DNA of 64,000 nt, from contig NZ_JBHZGK010000005.1 in assembly GCF_051900425.1 (NCBI RefSeq), positions 278,536 through 342,535 on the forward strand, read 5' to 3'. The stretch's first letter is position 1. Every line of letters begins with the position of its first letter. The DNA is from Frateuria_A sp051900425. GTDB lineage: Bacteria; Pseudomonadota; Gammaproteobacteria; Xanthomonadales; Rhodanobacteraceae. Of this stretch, positions 35,967-46,332 are shown in pieces. Under the pieces are notes generated by a model, which had not been told where the DNA came from, searched no databases, and was given only the letters and a program-made list of their open reading frames with translations. Position numbers and translations under genes: made by a program.

Positions 35967-37250
35967 ATGGAAAAAACCACGAAGCGCGTCGGTGTGATCG
36001 GCGGTGTGCGCATCCCGTTCTGCCGCAACAACACCGCCTACGCCGACGTCGGCAACTTCGGCATGTCGGTCAAGGTGCTCGGCGCGCTGGTGGAACGCTA
36101 CGGCCTGCATGGCGTGGAGCTGGGCGAGGTCGCGCTGGGCGCGGTGATCAAGCATTCGTCGGACTGGAATCTCGCGCGCGAGGCGCTGCTGAGCTCAGGC
36201 CTGGCGCCGACCACGCCCGGCATCACCACCGCGCGCGCCTGCGGCACCTCGCTGGACAACGCCATCATCGTCGCCAACAAGATCGCCGTGGGCCAGATCG
36301 AAGCCGGCATCGCGGCCGGCTCCGACACCACCAGCGACGTGCCGATCGTCTACGGCGAGCGCCTGCGCAAGCGGCTGCTCTCGATCAACCGCGCCAAGGG
36401 CTGGCAGGACAAGCTCGCCGCCGCCACGCGCGGGTTCTCGCTGGCGGAGCTCAAGCCCTCGTTCCCGGGCGTGGCCGAACCGCGCACCGGCATGTCGATG
36501 GGCGACCACTGCGAGAAGATGGCGCGCGAGTGGCATATCGGCCGCGAGGCGCAGGACCAGCTCGCGCTGGAGAGCCACAAGAAGCTCGCCGCCGCCTACG
36601 ACGCCGGTTTCATGGACGACCTGGTGGTGCCCTTCCGCGGGGTCAAGCGCGACAACATCCTGCGGCCCGACACCAGCCTGGAAAAGCTGGCGACGCTCAA
36701 GCCCGCATTCGACCGCAGCTCCGGCCACGGCACGCTGACCGCCGGCAACTCGACCGCGCTGTCCGACGGCGCCGCCGCAGTGCTTCTGGCTGGCGAGGAC
36801 TGGGCAGCGAAGCATGGCCTGCCGGTGCAGGCGTGGGTGCGCGACGCGGAGGTCGCCGCGGTCGATTTCGTGCACGGCGAGGGCCTGCTGATGGCGCCGA
36901 CCGTGGCGGTCGCGCGGTTGCTCGCGCGCAACGGGCTCACGCTGCAGGACTTCGACTTTTACGAGATCCATGAGGCCTTCGCCGCGCAGGTGCTGTGCAC
37001 GCTGCGGGCGTGGGAGAGCGCCGAGTACTGCCGCAGCCGGCTCGGCCTGGACGCCCCGCTGGGCAGCATCGACCCGGCCAGGCTCAACGTGCACGGTTCC
37101 AGCCTGGCCGTCGGCCATCCGTTCGCCGCCACCGGCGCGCGCCTGGTCGCCACGCTGGCCAAGGAGCTTGTGCAGAAGGGCAGCGGCCGCGGCCTGATCT
37201 CGGTGTGCACCGCCGGCGGCATGGGCGTGGTGGCGATCCTGGAGCGCTGA
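35967..37250 (+). CDS. Acetyl-CoA acyltransferase (thiolase, FadI-like)
   Basis: 427 residues. Thiolase catalytic residues are visible: nucleophile Cys92 in TARACGTSLDNAI, His in FDFYEIHEAFAAQVL, and the C-terminal Cys in CTAGGMGV. Length and the RIPFCRNNTAY start resemble FadI/trifunctional-type thiolases acting in beta-oxidation. No FadJ partner is in the window. A role in short-chain acetoacetyl-CoA chemistry is an alternative. Confidence 0.93.
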   Translation: MEKTTKRVGVIGGVRIPFCRNNTAYADVGNFGMSVKVLGALVERYGLHGVELGEVALGAVIKHSSDWNLAREALLSSGLAPTTPGITTARACGTSLDNAIIVANKIAVGQIEAGIAAGSDTTSDVPIVYGERLRKRLLSINRAKGWQDKLAAATRGFSLAELKPSFPGVAEPRTGMSMGDHCEKMAREWHIGREAQDQLALESHKKLAAAYDAGFMDDLVVPFRGVKRDNILRPDTSLEKLATLKPAFDRSSGHGTLTAGNSTALSDGAAAVLLAGEDWAAKHGLPVQAWVRDAEVAAVDFVHGEGLLMAPTVAVARLLARNGLTLQDFDFYEIHEAFAAQVLCTLRAWESAEYCRSRLGLDAPLGSIDPARLNVHGSSLAVGHPFAATGARLVATLAKELVQKGSGRGLISVCTAGGMGVVAILER

Positions 37251-37266
37251 GCCGAAACGCGTCGCC

Positions 37267-37776
37267 ATGCCGCGCCTGCGCGTCACCACGACCTTGAGCG
37301 TCATCGGCCTGCTGGTCGGCATCGTCGGCACCGATGGGTTGAGCGGCCTCACCGACGACTGGACCGGCCCACCGCCGCGCGCGGTGGCGCAGATCGCGCC
37401 GCGGCGGCATCGTGTACCGCCGCGCCATCGCCCGCATGCCGCGCCGCGCGTGGTCGGCGCGCAACCGGAGCCCGTGGCGCACCCACGGCCACCGGCGCCC
37501 GCGGAGCTGGTGCCCATCGATACGCCGCCCGGACCCTCATCGTGGGCCGAGTTGCGCGGCCATCTGGACGGCCGCGTGGTACTCGCCATCGACACCGACG
37601 GCAGCGGCCGGGTGACCGCCGCCGACGTCGCCCGGTCCAGCGGCGATCCGGTGCTCGACGCGCACGCCCTGGCCACGGTGCGGGGCTGGCGTTTCGCGGT
37701 ACCGGCCGGCGCTGCGGGCGTACAGGGCGAACTGCCGATGCGCTTCGACAGCACGGTGCCTTCCACGCCGCCATGA
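37267..37776 (+). CDS. TonB-like protein with membrane anchor and proline-rich spacer
   Basis: 169 residues. One N-terminal membrane segment (TTLSVIGLLVGIVG), a Pro/Arg/His-rich spacer (about 35-85), then a short TonB-C domain (VVLAIDTDGSGRVTAADVARSSGDPVLDAHALATVRGWRF). This is the minimal TonB layout, but no exbB or exbD is adjacent. It lies 16 bases after the thiolase gene and may share its transcript. Confidence 0.75.
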   Translation: MPRLRVTTTLSVIGLLVGIVGTDGLSGLTDDWTGPPPRAVAQIAPRRHRVPPRHRPHAAPRVVGAQPEPVAHPRPPAPAELVPIDTPPGPSSWAELRGHLDGRVVLAIDTDGSGRVTAADVARSSGDPVLDAHALATVRGWRFAVPAGAAGVQGELPMRFDSTVPSTPP

Positions 37777-37949
37777 ACGGCTCCTTCTCCCTTCCGGAAA
37801 AAGTGGACGAAGGACGGCTCATGTCACGCATGCCGAGCCAGGCGCGCGCCTCTGCCTCCTGTCTCCCTCGAGTAGAGGAGGGCGAGGGGGAAAACCCTGC
37901 GGCAGGACCGCGATACAGGCCAGGTCCAGCTCGGCCCCCGCGTATCCCG

Positions 37950-37988
37950 GGCCCTTCACCCCGGCCCCCCTCTCCGGTTGGGAGAGGA
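37950..37988. repeat. Family C palindromic repeat
   Basis: CCCTTCACCCCGGCCCCCCTCTCC and GGTTGGGAGAGG form a partial palindrome 14 bases before the stop side of the phospholipase D family gene. The surrounding 225-base gap (37777-38001) has no other recognisable content. Confidence 0.6.
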
Positions 37989-38001
37989 CGTCGAGGCGCC
38001 G

Positions 38002-39900
38002 CTAGAGGATGCCGCTTGCGCTGGATCCGAACGCGGTGATCAGCCGCGTGTAGATCAGCTTCGGCGACAGCGCCACATCGGGAAAGTCGCCCACCGGTTC
38101 GTAGCAGCTGTAGAACGCCGGGTCGTCTGGCTGCATCGGGGCGCAACCGGCCTTCAACTGGTAGCTGGTGGCGTAGCGGTACGGCCAGAAGTCGAACAGG
38201 GGCAGGCTTTCGGACAAGTCGCCGATGACCTGGTTGAGCTTGGTCAGCACCGGCACCACCGGACGCCGCGGGGCGATGACCCAGGCGTTCTGCGGCTGCG
38301 TGTCACGCAGGATCGAACGGCGCAACTGCTCGGCGAAGCGCGGGTCGTAGACGATCACGCCGGCCTCGGTGTTGTAGTGGTCCGAGCGCGGGTCGAAGTT
38401 GTGCGAACCGACCATCGCGAAGCGGTCGTCCACCACGATCGACTTGGCGTGCAGGGCAAAGCGCCGCCCCTCGCTGACCAGCGGCGCCGGGCGCTGGCTG
38501 CTGCCGTGGCTGCCGAGCAGACCGTGGCTCTCGGTACCCACGTAGCGTTGCGAGGCGTCGTGCGCCGGATCGCCGTTGGCGTGCTCGCCCTCGCCGATCC
38601 ATTCGAGGCTGGCGCGCGCGTTGGCGGCCGCCGGATCGGCGGCGTGCGGCTTCAACTCGTAGATCTCGAAGCCGTAGTCCTTGAGATAGCGCTTGCGGTG
38701 CTTGTAGGAGACCGCGTAGACCGCGAAGGCGTCGGTGGAAGCGAGCGAATTGGTCGAGACGACGATGCGCGGCGGCGGGGTTGCCAGGTGCAGGCGCTCG
38801 AAGATGCGCCGCGCGCGCCGACTGAGCACCAGGTACGGCGTCTGCAGCACCACCTCGTGGCGCGCGGCGCCGACCATCTGCATGACATGGGCGGTGAACT
38901 GGCGCGCCTGCCGCTTGAGCGGCTGGTCGGTCTTGGCCGGCAGGTCGCTGAAGAAATCCACCGCGCCGGTTTCCAGGCTGTCGGCCAGCACGTGGGCGCG
39001 CAGCCATGCCGCGTCGCCGGCCTCCTGCTCCACGCGATAGACGCGTTGCGGGTGTTCGTACGTCGGCGCGAGCCACTCCGATGCAGCCGGGTGGTCCAGG
39101 ATGTGACGATTGACGTCGCGCAGATGGGTCAACGGCACCGAGCGCTTGTGCCGCCAGAACAGGGCGAAGCTCTTGGCCATCGCCTGCGCCGCCGGGCCGC
39201 CGACCAGCACGTCCCGGTCCACGTAGTCGAAGTCGTCGTCCCAGTCGAAGTAGCGGTCCTGGTAGTTGCGCCCGCCGGTGATGCCGACGGTGTTGTCCAC
39301 CACCAGCACCTTGTTGTGCATGCGCTGGTTGAACTTGAAGAAGCAGCAGGCGATCCCCGCGGCCCATTCCAGCGGCGAGGTGTTCGCCTCGTGGAAGGTC
39401 GGGTTGTACAGCCGCACCTGGAGGTTGGGGCTGGCGCGGGCGAGGCGGTCGAGCAACGCGACATCACCGAAGGACGAAAGCTGGTCGGCCAGGATGCGCA
39501 CCTGCACACCGCGGCGCGCGGCGCGCACCAGTTCGTCCAGCACCAGCTTGCCGACGTCGTCCCGGTCCCAGATGTAGGTCTGTACGTCGATCGAGCGGCG
39601 GGCGCCACGGATCAGGTCCAGCCGCGCCACCAGCGCCGGCTCGCTGGCGTCGAGCAGCGCCACCCGGTGGCGTGGAGCGCCCGGCGTGGACGCACCCAGT
39701 GCCTGCCGCGCGGCGTCGAGCAGGGGCGAGGGGCTCGCGCAGTGGTCCGCACGGTCGCAGGCGGACGCGGCCGGTACGGTGGCCGCGACCACCGCGTCGG
39801 CACGGCGGATCTGCGCGCGCGAGAGCGTGCAGCCATCGAGCAGCGCGGTGGCGGCGAGCAGGACGAACAGGGCGAGTTGGCGCAGCGGCATGGCGCGCAT
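38002..39900 (-). CDS. Phospholipase D family lipoprotein (cardiolipin synthase C-like)
   Basis: 632 residues from ATG 39900 (39891 also possible). A signal sequence ends in a lipobox-like LLDGC. Two HKD motifs are complete: MHNKVLVVDNTVGITGGRN and LHAKSIVVDDRFAMVGSHNFD, with the conserved TGGRNYQDRYFD that marks ClsC/YmdC-type enzymes. These join phosphatidylglycerol with another phospholipid or hydrolyse phosphodiesters. It is longer than E. coli ClsC (about 473), mainly at the N-terminus and in inter-motif loops. It lies 66 bases after yceI in the same direction. Confidence 0.9.
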   Translation of the reverse strand: MRAMPLRQLALFVLLAATALLDGCTLSRAQIRRADAVVAATVPAASACDRADHCASPSPLLDAARQALGASTPGAPRHRVALLDASEPALVARLDLIRGARRSIDVQTYIWDRDDVGKLVLDELVRAARRGVQVRILADQLSSFGDVALLDRLARASPNLQVRLYNPTFHEANTSPLEWAAGIACCFFKFNQRMHNKVLVVDNTVGITGGRNYQDRYFDWDDDFDYVDRDVLVGGPAAQAMAKSFALFWRHKRSVPLTHLRDVNRHILDHPAASEWLAPTYEHPQRVYRVEQEAGDAAWLRAHVLADSLETGAVDFFSDLPAKTDQPLKRQARQFTAHVMQMVGAARHEVVLQTPYLVLSRRARRIFERLHLATPPPRIVVSTNSLASTDAFAVYAVSYKHRKRYLKDYGFEIYELKPHAADPAAANARASLEWIGEGEHANGDPAHDASQRYVGTESHGLLGSHGSSQRPAPLVSEGRRFALHAKSIVVDDRFAMVGSHNFDPRSDHYNTEAGVIVYDPRFAEQLRRSILRDTQPQNAWVIAPRRPVVPVLTKLNQVIGDLSESLPLFDFWPYRYATSYQLKAGCAPMQPDDPAFYSCYEPVGDFPDVALSPKLIYTRLITAFGSSASGIL

Positions 39901-39966
39901 GATACGGGGGTCGTCGTGCACGTAGACACGCTGGCCCGGCCGGCACGGCACCGGCGCGGCGTGAAG

Positions 39967-40521
39967 TCAGTCGGGCGCGCGCGTGATCGCGATCGACAGC
40001 GCCAGTTGCACGCGGTCGGACAGCACGGCGCGATGCGCGGTCATGCCGAACTCGCTGCGCTTCAGTTCCCCGCGCGCCTGGATCGTGCAGGCATCAGCGG
40101 TGCAGTGCGCCGGCAGCAGTTCGAAGCGCACCGGGCGGGTCACGCCGCGCAGGGTCAGCTGGCCGTCCAGTGCACCGCCGCCGTCGAGCGCGCGGCGCGC
40201 CACCGGTACGGAGACGAAATGCAGCGCCGGGTATTGCGCCGCGTCGAAGAACTCCTCATCGAGTACCCAGCGACGCAGCCGCTGCGAATCCATCGACAGG
40301 CTGTCCAGCGCGATGCGGGCATCGACCACCACGTGGTCGTCCGCCCGCGGCTCGACGGTCCCGGTGATGGTCCCGAAGCGGCCATGGATCGTATGCAGCC
40401 AGAGCAGGCGCACGCCGAAGTCGACGTGCGAGGGCGGGCTCTGGATATGCCACACGTGCGAAGGCGAGGCGTGGACGGCGAACGCCAGGGCCAGCAGCGC
40501 GACGGTGGCGGGCAGGCGCAT
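39967..40521 (-). CDS. YceI family periplasmic protein
   Basis: 184 residues with a signal peptide (ATVALLALAFAVHAS). The lipocalin-like YceI fold is indicated by VDFGVRLLWLHTIHGRFGTITGTV, FFDAAQYPALHFVSV and LTLRGVTRPVRFEL. Members bind isoprenoids such as polyprenyl chains in a beta-barrel. Its ATG overlaps the sixA stop by one base (TGATG), so it is coupled. Confidence 0.92.
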   Translation of the reverse strand: MRLPATVALLALAFAVHASPSHVWHIQSPPSHVDFGVRLLWLHTIHGRFGTITGTVEPRADDHVVVDARIALDSLSMDSQRLRRWVLDEEFFDAAQYPALHFVSVPVARRALDGGGALDGQLTLRGVTRPVRFELLPAHCTADACTIQARGELKRSEFGMTAHRAVLSDRVQLALSIAITRAPD

Positions 40522-40994
40522 CAGGGCGACCAGAACGCGTCCAGCCGCGCGTTGCCCGGCTCCAGCGCACCCTGCAGGTGCAACACCGCCAGCCCGCCCG
40601 GCGGCATGCCGCGGAATTCGTCCGAGCGGCCTTCCACCAGCAAGGCGACCAGCCGCTCGATGCCGGGGTTGTGGCCCACCAGCAGCACGCAGCGCGCGTC
40701 GGCGTGTTGGTCGAGCAGGGCCAGGAGCTCGCCCGGCGTGGCGTCGTAGATGTCGCCGGCCAGGCCGACCGGCGCGTCCTGGGCCAGCGCGCGCATCGCC
40801 AGCTCCGCGGTGCGGCAGGTGCGCAGGGCGGGCGAGCACAGCACACGGTCCGGCCGCGCACCGTGGGAGGCGAGCCAGCGGCCGGCCGCCAGCGCCTCCT
40901 GCTCGCCGCGCGGGCTGAGCGTGCGGTCGTGGTCATCGCCCCCGGCGGCCGCGGGATTGGCTTCGGCGTGTCGCAACAGAATCAGTTCCTGCAT
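40521..40994 (-). CDS. sixA: Phosphohistidine phosphatase SixA
   Basis: 157 residues of the histidine phosphatase (phosphoglycerate-mutase-like) family. The RHG motif LLRHAEANP holds catalytic His9; the second His is in VGHNPG. SixA removes phosphate from histidine phosphotransfer domains and PTSNtr components. The ATG at 40994 follows GAGGA at ideal spacing; the longer frame starts with TTG. It follows the ParA-like gene after 8 bases. Confidence 0.93.
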   Translation of the reverse strand: MQELILLRHAEANPAAAGGDDHDRTLSPRGEQEALAAGRWLASHGARPDRVLCSPALRTCRTAELAMRALAQDAPVGLAGDIYDATPGELLALLDQHADARCVLLVGHNPGIERLVALLVEGRSDEFRGMPPGGLAVLHLQGALEPGNARLDAFWSP

Positions 40995-41002
40995 GGCGTT
41001 CC

Positions 41003-41632
41003 TCAATGCTGGCGCTTGAGCCAGCGCAGCAGCGGCAGCCAGTCCTGCTGCTGGCTGCGCACCTGTTCGGAGTGATAGTCGAAGATACCCTTGCCCAGCG
41101 ACGTGAGCAGCACGTAGGCCTGGCTGTCACGCAGTTCGGCGACCACCGGGAAAGGAGAGGATTCGGCCAGTTGCGCCAGCGCGTCCTGGCTGGCGTGGGT
41201 CCAGGGTTTGAGGCGGTTGCCGACCAGTGCCACCGGCAGTTTGCCGCGCTTGATCCGCGGCACGGCGGCGAGCTGGCCGAGGAAGCCAAGCGTGGCGTGC
41301 AGGTCGAACGAGGAGGGCAGCACCGGCACCACCACCGCGTTGGCTGCCTCCAGGAGCGGTTCGAGCTCGCGCTGGCCGCTGCCGGCGGGCGTGTCGATCA
41401 GTACGCGCTCGGTATCCGGCGGCAGCTTGTGCAGGCCGCGGCGGCCTTCCAGCCCCAGCACGCCCGGCATGCCTTCGGGCCGCAGCGAGGCCCAGCGGTA
41501 ACTGGAACCCTGGCGGTCGGTATCGACGATCGCGGTGTGCCTGCCTTCCTGTGCCCAGTGCGAGGCCAGCTGGGTGACCAGCGTGCTCTTGCCGCAACCG
41601 CCTTTGCTGCATGCCACCAGCACCGTCAGCAT
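41003..41632 (-). CDS. ParA/MinD-like P-loop ATPase (orphan)
   Basis: 209 residues. The deviant Walker A motif CSKGGCGKSTLVTQLA with its signature lysine is at residues 8-19; VDTDRQGSS forms the A' box, and VLIDTPAGSG the Walker B. No parB or min genes are adjacent. Such orphan ParA proteins position protein cargoes or plasmid-like loci. Here it is the first gene of a sixA-yceI transcript, so its role may lie in envelope or signalling organisation. The cargo is unknown. Confidence 0.9.
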   Translation of the reverse strand: MLTVLVACSKGGCGKSTLVTQLASHWAQEGRHTAIVDTDRQGSSYRWASLRPEGMPGVLGLEGRRGLHKLPPDTERVLIDTPAGSGQRELEPLLEAANAVVVPVLPSSFDLHATLGFLGQLAAVPRIKRGKLPVALVGNRLKPWTHASQDALAQLAESSPFPVVAELRDSQAYVLLTSLGKGIFDYHSEQVRSQQQDWLPLLRWLKRQH

Positions 41633-41735
41633 CCGCGCGCCCCTGCTCGACAAAGGTTGGGGCAAGCGTAGCGGGTGGGCCGGGGAACCGCGAGTAGGGT
41701 GGGCGCAGGAGGGGCGCAGCGGGCGGACAACCGCT

Positions 41736-42764
41736 TTAGTGCGTGCCGTCGTCCGCCTTGCGGGGCTTCCAGTCGGCCGGGGCCGTGGTGGATATCCCGG
41801 CATCGCGCAGCGCCGCCAGCATCAGGCTCATCTCGGTGCCGCCGTGGCGCGCCAGCGACAGCAGGTGCTGTGCCTGGGCCTTGTCGGCCTGCGCCTTCGC
41901 CGCGAGCCGGGTGAACTGTTGCACCTGCCAGACCAGGTCGCGGCGTTCGCGCTCGGCCTGGCCGCGCTCGTCGGCATCGTTGGCGAGCACTTCGCGCAGG
42001 TGCAGGCCGAGCGAGCGCGCCAGCGGGCTGGAAGCCCATTCCAGGGTCTTGCCGAGCTGGCGGCAATCGGCGGTCAGTGCCTGATCCTCGCCGGCCGTCT
42101 GGCACAGTTCCGCGGCGCCCTGCAGGCCCGGCTGCGGCTGCGCGCCGGCGATGCCGAACACGATCATCGCCTGCACCCCGGCGGCGCCCGCGCCGGCGTC
42201 CGGTACGAGCGTGGCGTCGGGGGGCGGCAGCACGCTCACGCCGTTGGCCAGCGCCTGCAGGCTGGTGCCGGTGTAGTCGTCATAAAGCCTGGCCTGGGCG
42301 GCATGGGCGAGGTCGGCGCGGGCGTCGTCGCGCTTGTCGTTGCGCAAGTCCTGGCCCAGCTTGAGCAGCCACACGGCGGCATTGTCTGGCGCCTGCGCGA
42401 CCAGCGCGGCAAGGGCGTCGGCGTTGGGACAGGCATCGGCCTTGGCGTCGCAGTCGGCCAGCTGCACCCAGCGCTCGGCCGGACCGTTCCCCGGGGCGGC
42501 CACCGCGCGCTCGATCAGGCTGTGGAAGTCGTTCCACTTCGGCTGGTCGGACAGCGGGCGCGCCAACAGCGCGGCGCCGAGCAGGGGCAGGGCGTCCGCA
42601 CGCGGCGCCAGCACGCTGACCAGATCGCGCTGGAAGGCGACCAGCGCCTTGGTGCGCGCTTCGGGCGCCGACGGCGTGGGCTGTTTCGCCAGCGCGGGCG
42701 AGGCTGCGACGCCGGCGCCGATCGTGCAGATCAGGGCAAGGGCGAGTTGACGCAGTCCCGGCAT
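41736..42764 (-). CDS. Exported protein of unknown function
   Basis: 342 residues with a clear signal peptide (LRQLALALICTIGAGVAASPALA). The mature part is helical, rich in Ala/Leu/Gln, with a few Cys (CDAKADAC, AELCQTA, TADCRQL) and blocks such as DALAALVAQAPDNAAVWLLKLGQ that resemble tetratricopeptide helices. No named family is recognised. AAGGAG precedes the ATG at 42764. It lies 103 bases upstream of the ParA gene on the same strand and could be the first gene of that operon. Confidence 0.78.
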   Translation of the reverse strand: MPGLRQLALALICTIGAGVAASPALAKQPTPSAPEARTKALVAFQRDLVSVLAPRADALPLLGAALLARPLSDQPKWNDFHSLIERAVAAPGNGPAERWVQLADCDAKADACPNADALAALVAQAPDNAAVWLLKLGQDLRNDKRDDARADLAHAAQARLYDDYTGTSLQALANGVSVLPPPDATLVPDAGAGAAGVQAMIVFGIAGAQPQPGLQGAAELCQTAGEDQALTADCRQLGKTLEWASSPLARSLGLHLREVLANDADERGQAERERRDLVWQVQQFTRLAAKAQADKAQAQHLLSLARHGGTEMSLMLAALRDAGISTTAPADWKPRKADDGTH

Positions 42765-42927
42765 CGCGTTCTCCTTGGAGCGAAATGAAGCGGCAGCATA
42801 GCCGGCAAGGATTAAGCCAGCCTGATCCGCCGGTCGACGCGATGCGCACGGGCGGGTGGGGATGGTTAGCATGGTCGCTTCCCCGACGCGCGCTTGCGTG
42901 CACCGTCGCAACGACCGGAGAGATGCC

Positions 42928-43128
42928 GTGAATCAGTTTTCCAGTTTGGCCGATGCCCAGGCCGCGCCGTGGTTCGTCGGCTGGGGCACGCTGGCGCTGA
43001 TCAATGCCGGGCTGGCCCAGGGCAAGAACCGCAGCGGCCTGCTGTGGTTCCTGCTGTCGCTGGTGCTCGGGCCGATCGCCACGCTGGTGCTGGTGCTGTT
43101 GCCGAAGGTGCGGCAGAAGATGTTTTGA
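42928..43128 (+). CDS. Small membrane protein, unknown function
   Basis: 66 residues from a GTG start at 42928 with CCGGAGAG upstream; the nearby ATG at 42923 is out of frame. A hydrophilic start is followed by a Gly-rich stretch, then a strong transmembrane helix (SGLLWFLLSLVLGPIATLVLVLL) and a basic end. The GKNRSGLLWFLLSLVLGP pattern recurs in many small bacterial membrane proteins, but no function is known. Confidence 0.75.
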   Translation: MNQFSSLADAQAAPWFVGWGTLALINAGLAQGKNRSGLLWFLLSLVLGPIATLVLVLLPKVRQKMF

Positions 43129-43145
43129 GCCGCACGGTGGCTTCT

Positions 43146-43175
43146 TGTAGGGCCCGCAAGCGGGCCCTCCGCAGG
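43146..43175. repeat. Short palindrome related to family B
   Basis: TGTAGGGCCCGCAAGCGGGCCCTCCG, a compact hairpin just after the small membrane protein gene and before the convergent spermidine synthase stop. It may end both transcripts. Confidence 0.6.
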
Positions 43176-43185
43176 AATCGCGGTC

Positions 43186-44037
43186 TTACTCGCCCAGCGA
43201 CTCGCGCATGAACTCCGGCTGCGCCAGCGCCGCGCGGTGGGTGTCGGCGTTGTAGTAGCGGGTCGGGAAGCCCTTGCTGATCGCGCCGCGCTCGCGGAAG
43301 CCGGACAGGTCCGCGCCCTTGCGCGCCATCGTGCAGCTCCACCAGCCGGTCGGGTAGCACGGCTGCGGGAAGGTCAGCGTCTTGACCGCGCCGAAGCCGG
43401 AGGTGCGCATCGCCGAGCGCATCGACTTGATCAGGTCCAGGTGCGCCAGCGGCGATTCGCTCTGCTGCACCAGGATGCCGCCGTGGCGCAGCGCCTTGTG
43501 GCAGCTGGCGTAGAACGCGGCGTTGAACAGGCCCTCCGCCGGGCCGACCGGGTCCGTCGAGTCGACGATGATCAGGTCCAGCGAGTCCGGCTCGGCCTCG
43601 GCCATGTACTTGATGCCGTCGATGAACAGCAACTCCGCACGCGGGTCGCCGTTGGACTCGCACAGCTCCGGGAAGTACTGCTCGGCCAGGCGCGTCACGC
43701 GTTCGTCGATCTCCACCTGCGCGGCGTGCTCGACTTCCTCGTGCTTGAGCACCTCACGCAGCGTGCCGCAGTCGCCGCCGCCGATGATCACCACGCGCTT
43801 GGCCCGCGCATGGGTGAACAGCGCCGGGTGGGTCATCATCTCGTGGTAGAGGAAGTTGTCGCGGCTGGTCAGCATCACGCAGCCGTCGATCACCATCAGG
43901 TTGCCCCAGTCGGTGGTCTGGTAGATCTCGATGGTCTGGAACGGGGTCTTCTCCGCATGCAGCAGCTTTTCCACCCGGAAGCCGATGGAAGAGCCGGAGG
44001 ACTGGTGGGCCTCGGTGAACCAGCTGAGTTGCGACAT
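43186..44037 (-). CDS. speE: Spermidine synthase
   Basis: 283 residues. It transfers an aminopropyl group from decarboxylated S-adenosylmethionine to putrescine. Conserved motifs are LMVIDGCVMLTSRDNFLYHEMMTHPAL, the GGGDCGTLREVLKH nucleotide-binding loop, and IIVDSTDPVGPAEGLF with the catalytic Asp. The start MSQLSWFTEAH at 44037 has AGGA upstream; an in-frame ATG at 44052 is less likely. It is divergent from speA, a standard polyamine pair. Confidence 0.96.
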   Translation of the reverse strand: MSQLSWFTEAHQSSGSSIGFRVEKLLHAEKTPFQTIEIYQTTDWGNLMVIDGCVMLTSRDNFLYHEMMTHPALFTHARAKRVVIIGGGDCGTLREVLKHEEVEHAAQVEIDERVTRLAEQYFPELCESNGDPRAELLFIDGIKYMAEAEPDSLDLIIVDSTDPVGPAEGLFNAAFYASCHKALRHGGILVQQSESPLAHLDLIKSMRSAMRTSGFGAVKTLTFPQPCYPTGWWSCTMARKGADLSGFRERGAISKGFPTRYYNADTHRAALAQPEFMRESLGE

Positions 44038-44072
44038 GGTGCTGTCCTGCATGGGGGGGCGTGAAAAGAGCG

Positions 44073-44145
44073 GCATTGTAGCGGCATCCGTGCGCACGCA
44101 ATGTGCGCGTTGACCCCCTGTTGCCGCCGACCGCCGCTACAATGC
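44073..44145. promoter_or_regulatory. Divergent speE-speA promoters built on a 13-base inverted repeat
   Basis: GCATTGTAGCGGC (44073-44085) and GCCGCTACAATGC (44133-44145) are exact reverse complements. Each contains TACAAT in the correct orientation to be the -10 of one gene: minus-strand for speE, plus-strand for speA. The -35 elements are weak (TTGACC at 44110 is too far). Symmetry suggests joint control. Confidence 0.55.
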
Positions 44146-44300
44146 GCCCCCGGGCCAGCCACCAGCCGCCCACGAAGCCTGACCGGCCCCGCGGCGTGCG
44201 AGGCTTCCGGCCGGCAGGCCTTCCGCTCGAACGAGCAATGCGTCAAGGCTCGCCGCTGCGACGTGCATGGATCCCGTTTGCCTCGAAGGAGACCCTTGCC

Positions 44301-46181
<1,881 letters not shown>

Positions 46182-46187
46182 GCCCCA

Positions 46188-46250
46188 TGTAGGAGCGCCC
46201 CCTGCGCGCGACCGCGAGACTCCCGGTCGCGCACAGGTGCGCTCCTACAC
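46188..46250. repeat. REP-like palindromic repeat, family A (copy A3)
   Basis: TGTAGGAGCGCCCCCTGCGCGCGACCG and its complement with a short loop, 6 bases after the speA stop. A hairpin of this kind may protect the 3' end of the speA message. Confidence 0.85.
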
Positions 46251-46332
46251 AGAGCCGGCCCTTGCACGAAAGTCCGATGGCGCCAGTCGCCGCGCGGCCT
46301 ACAATCCAGGACTCCCCTTCGGAGCACACCTC

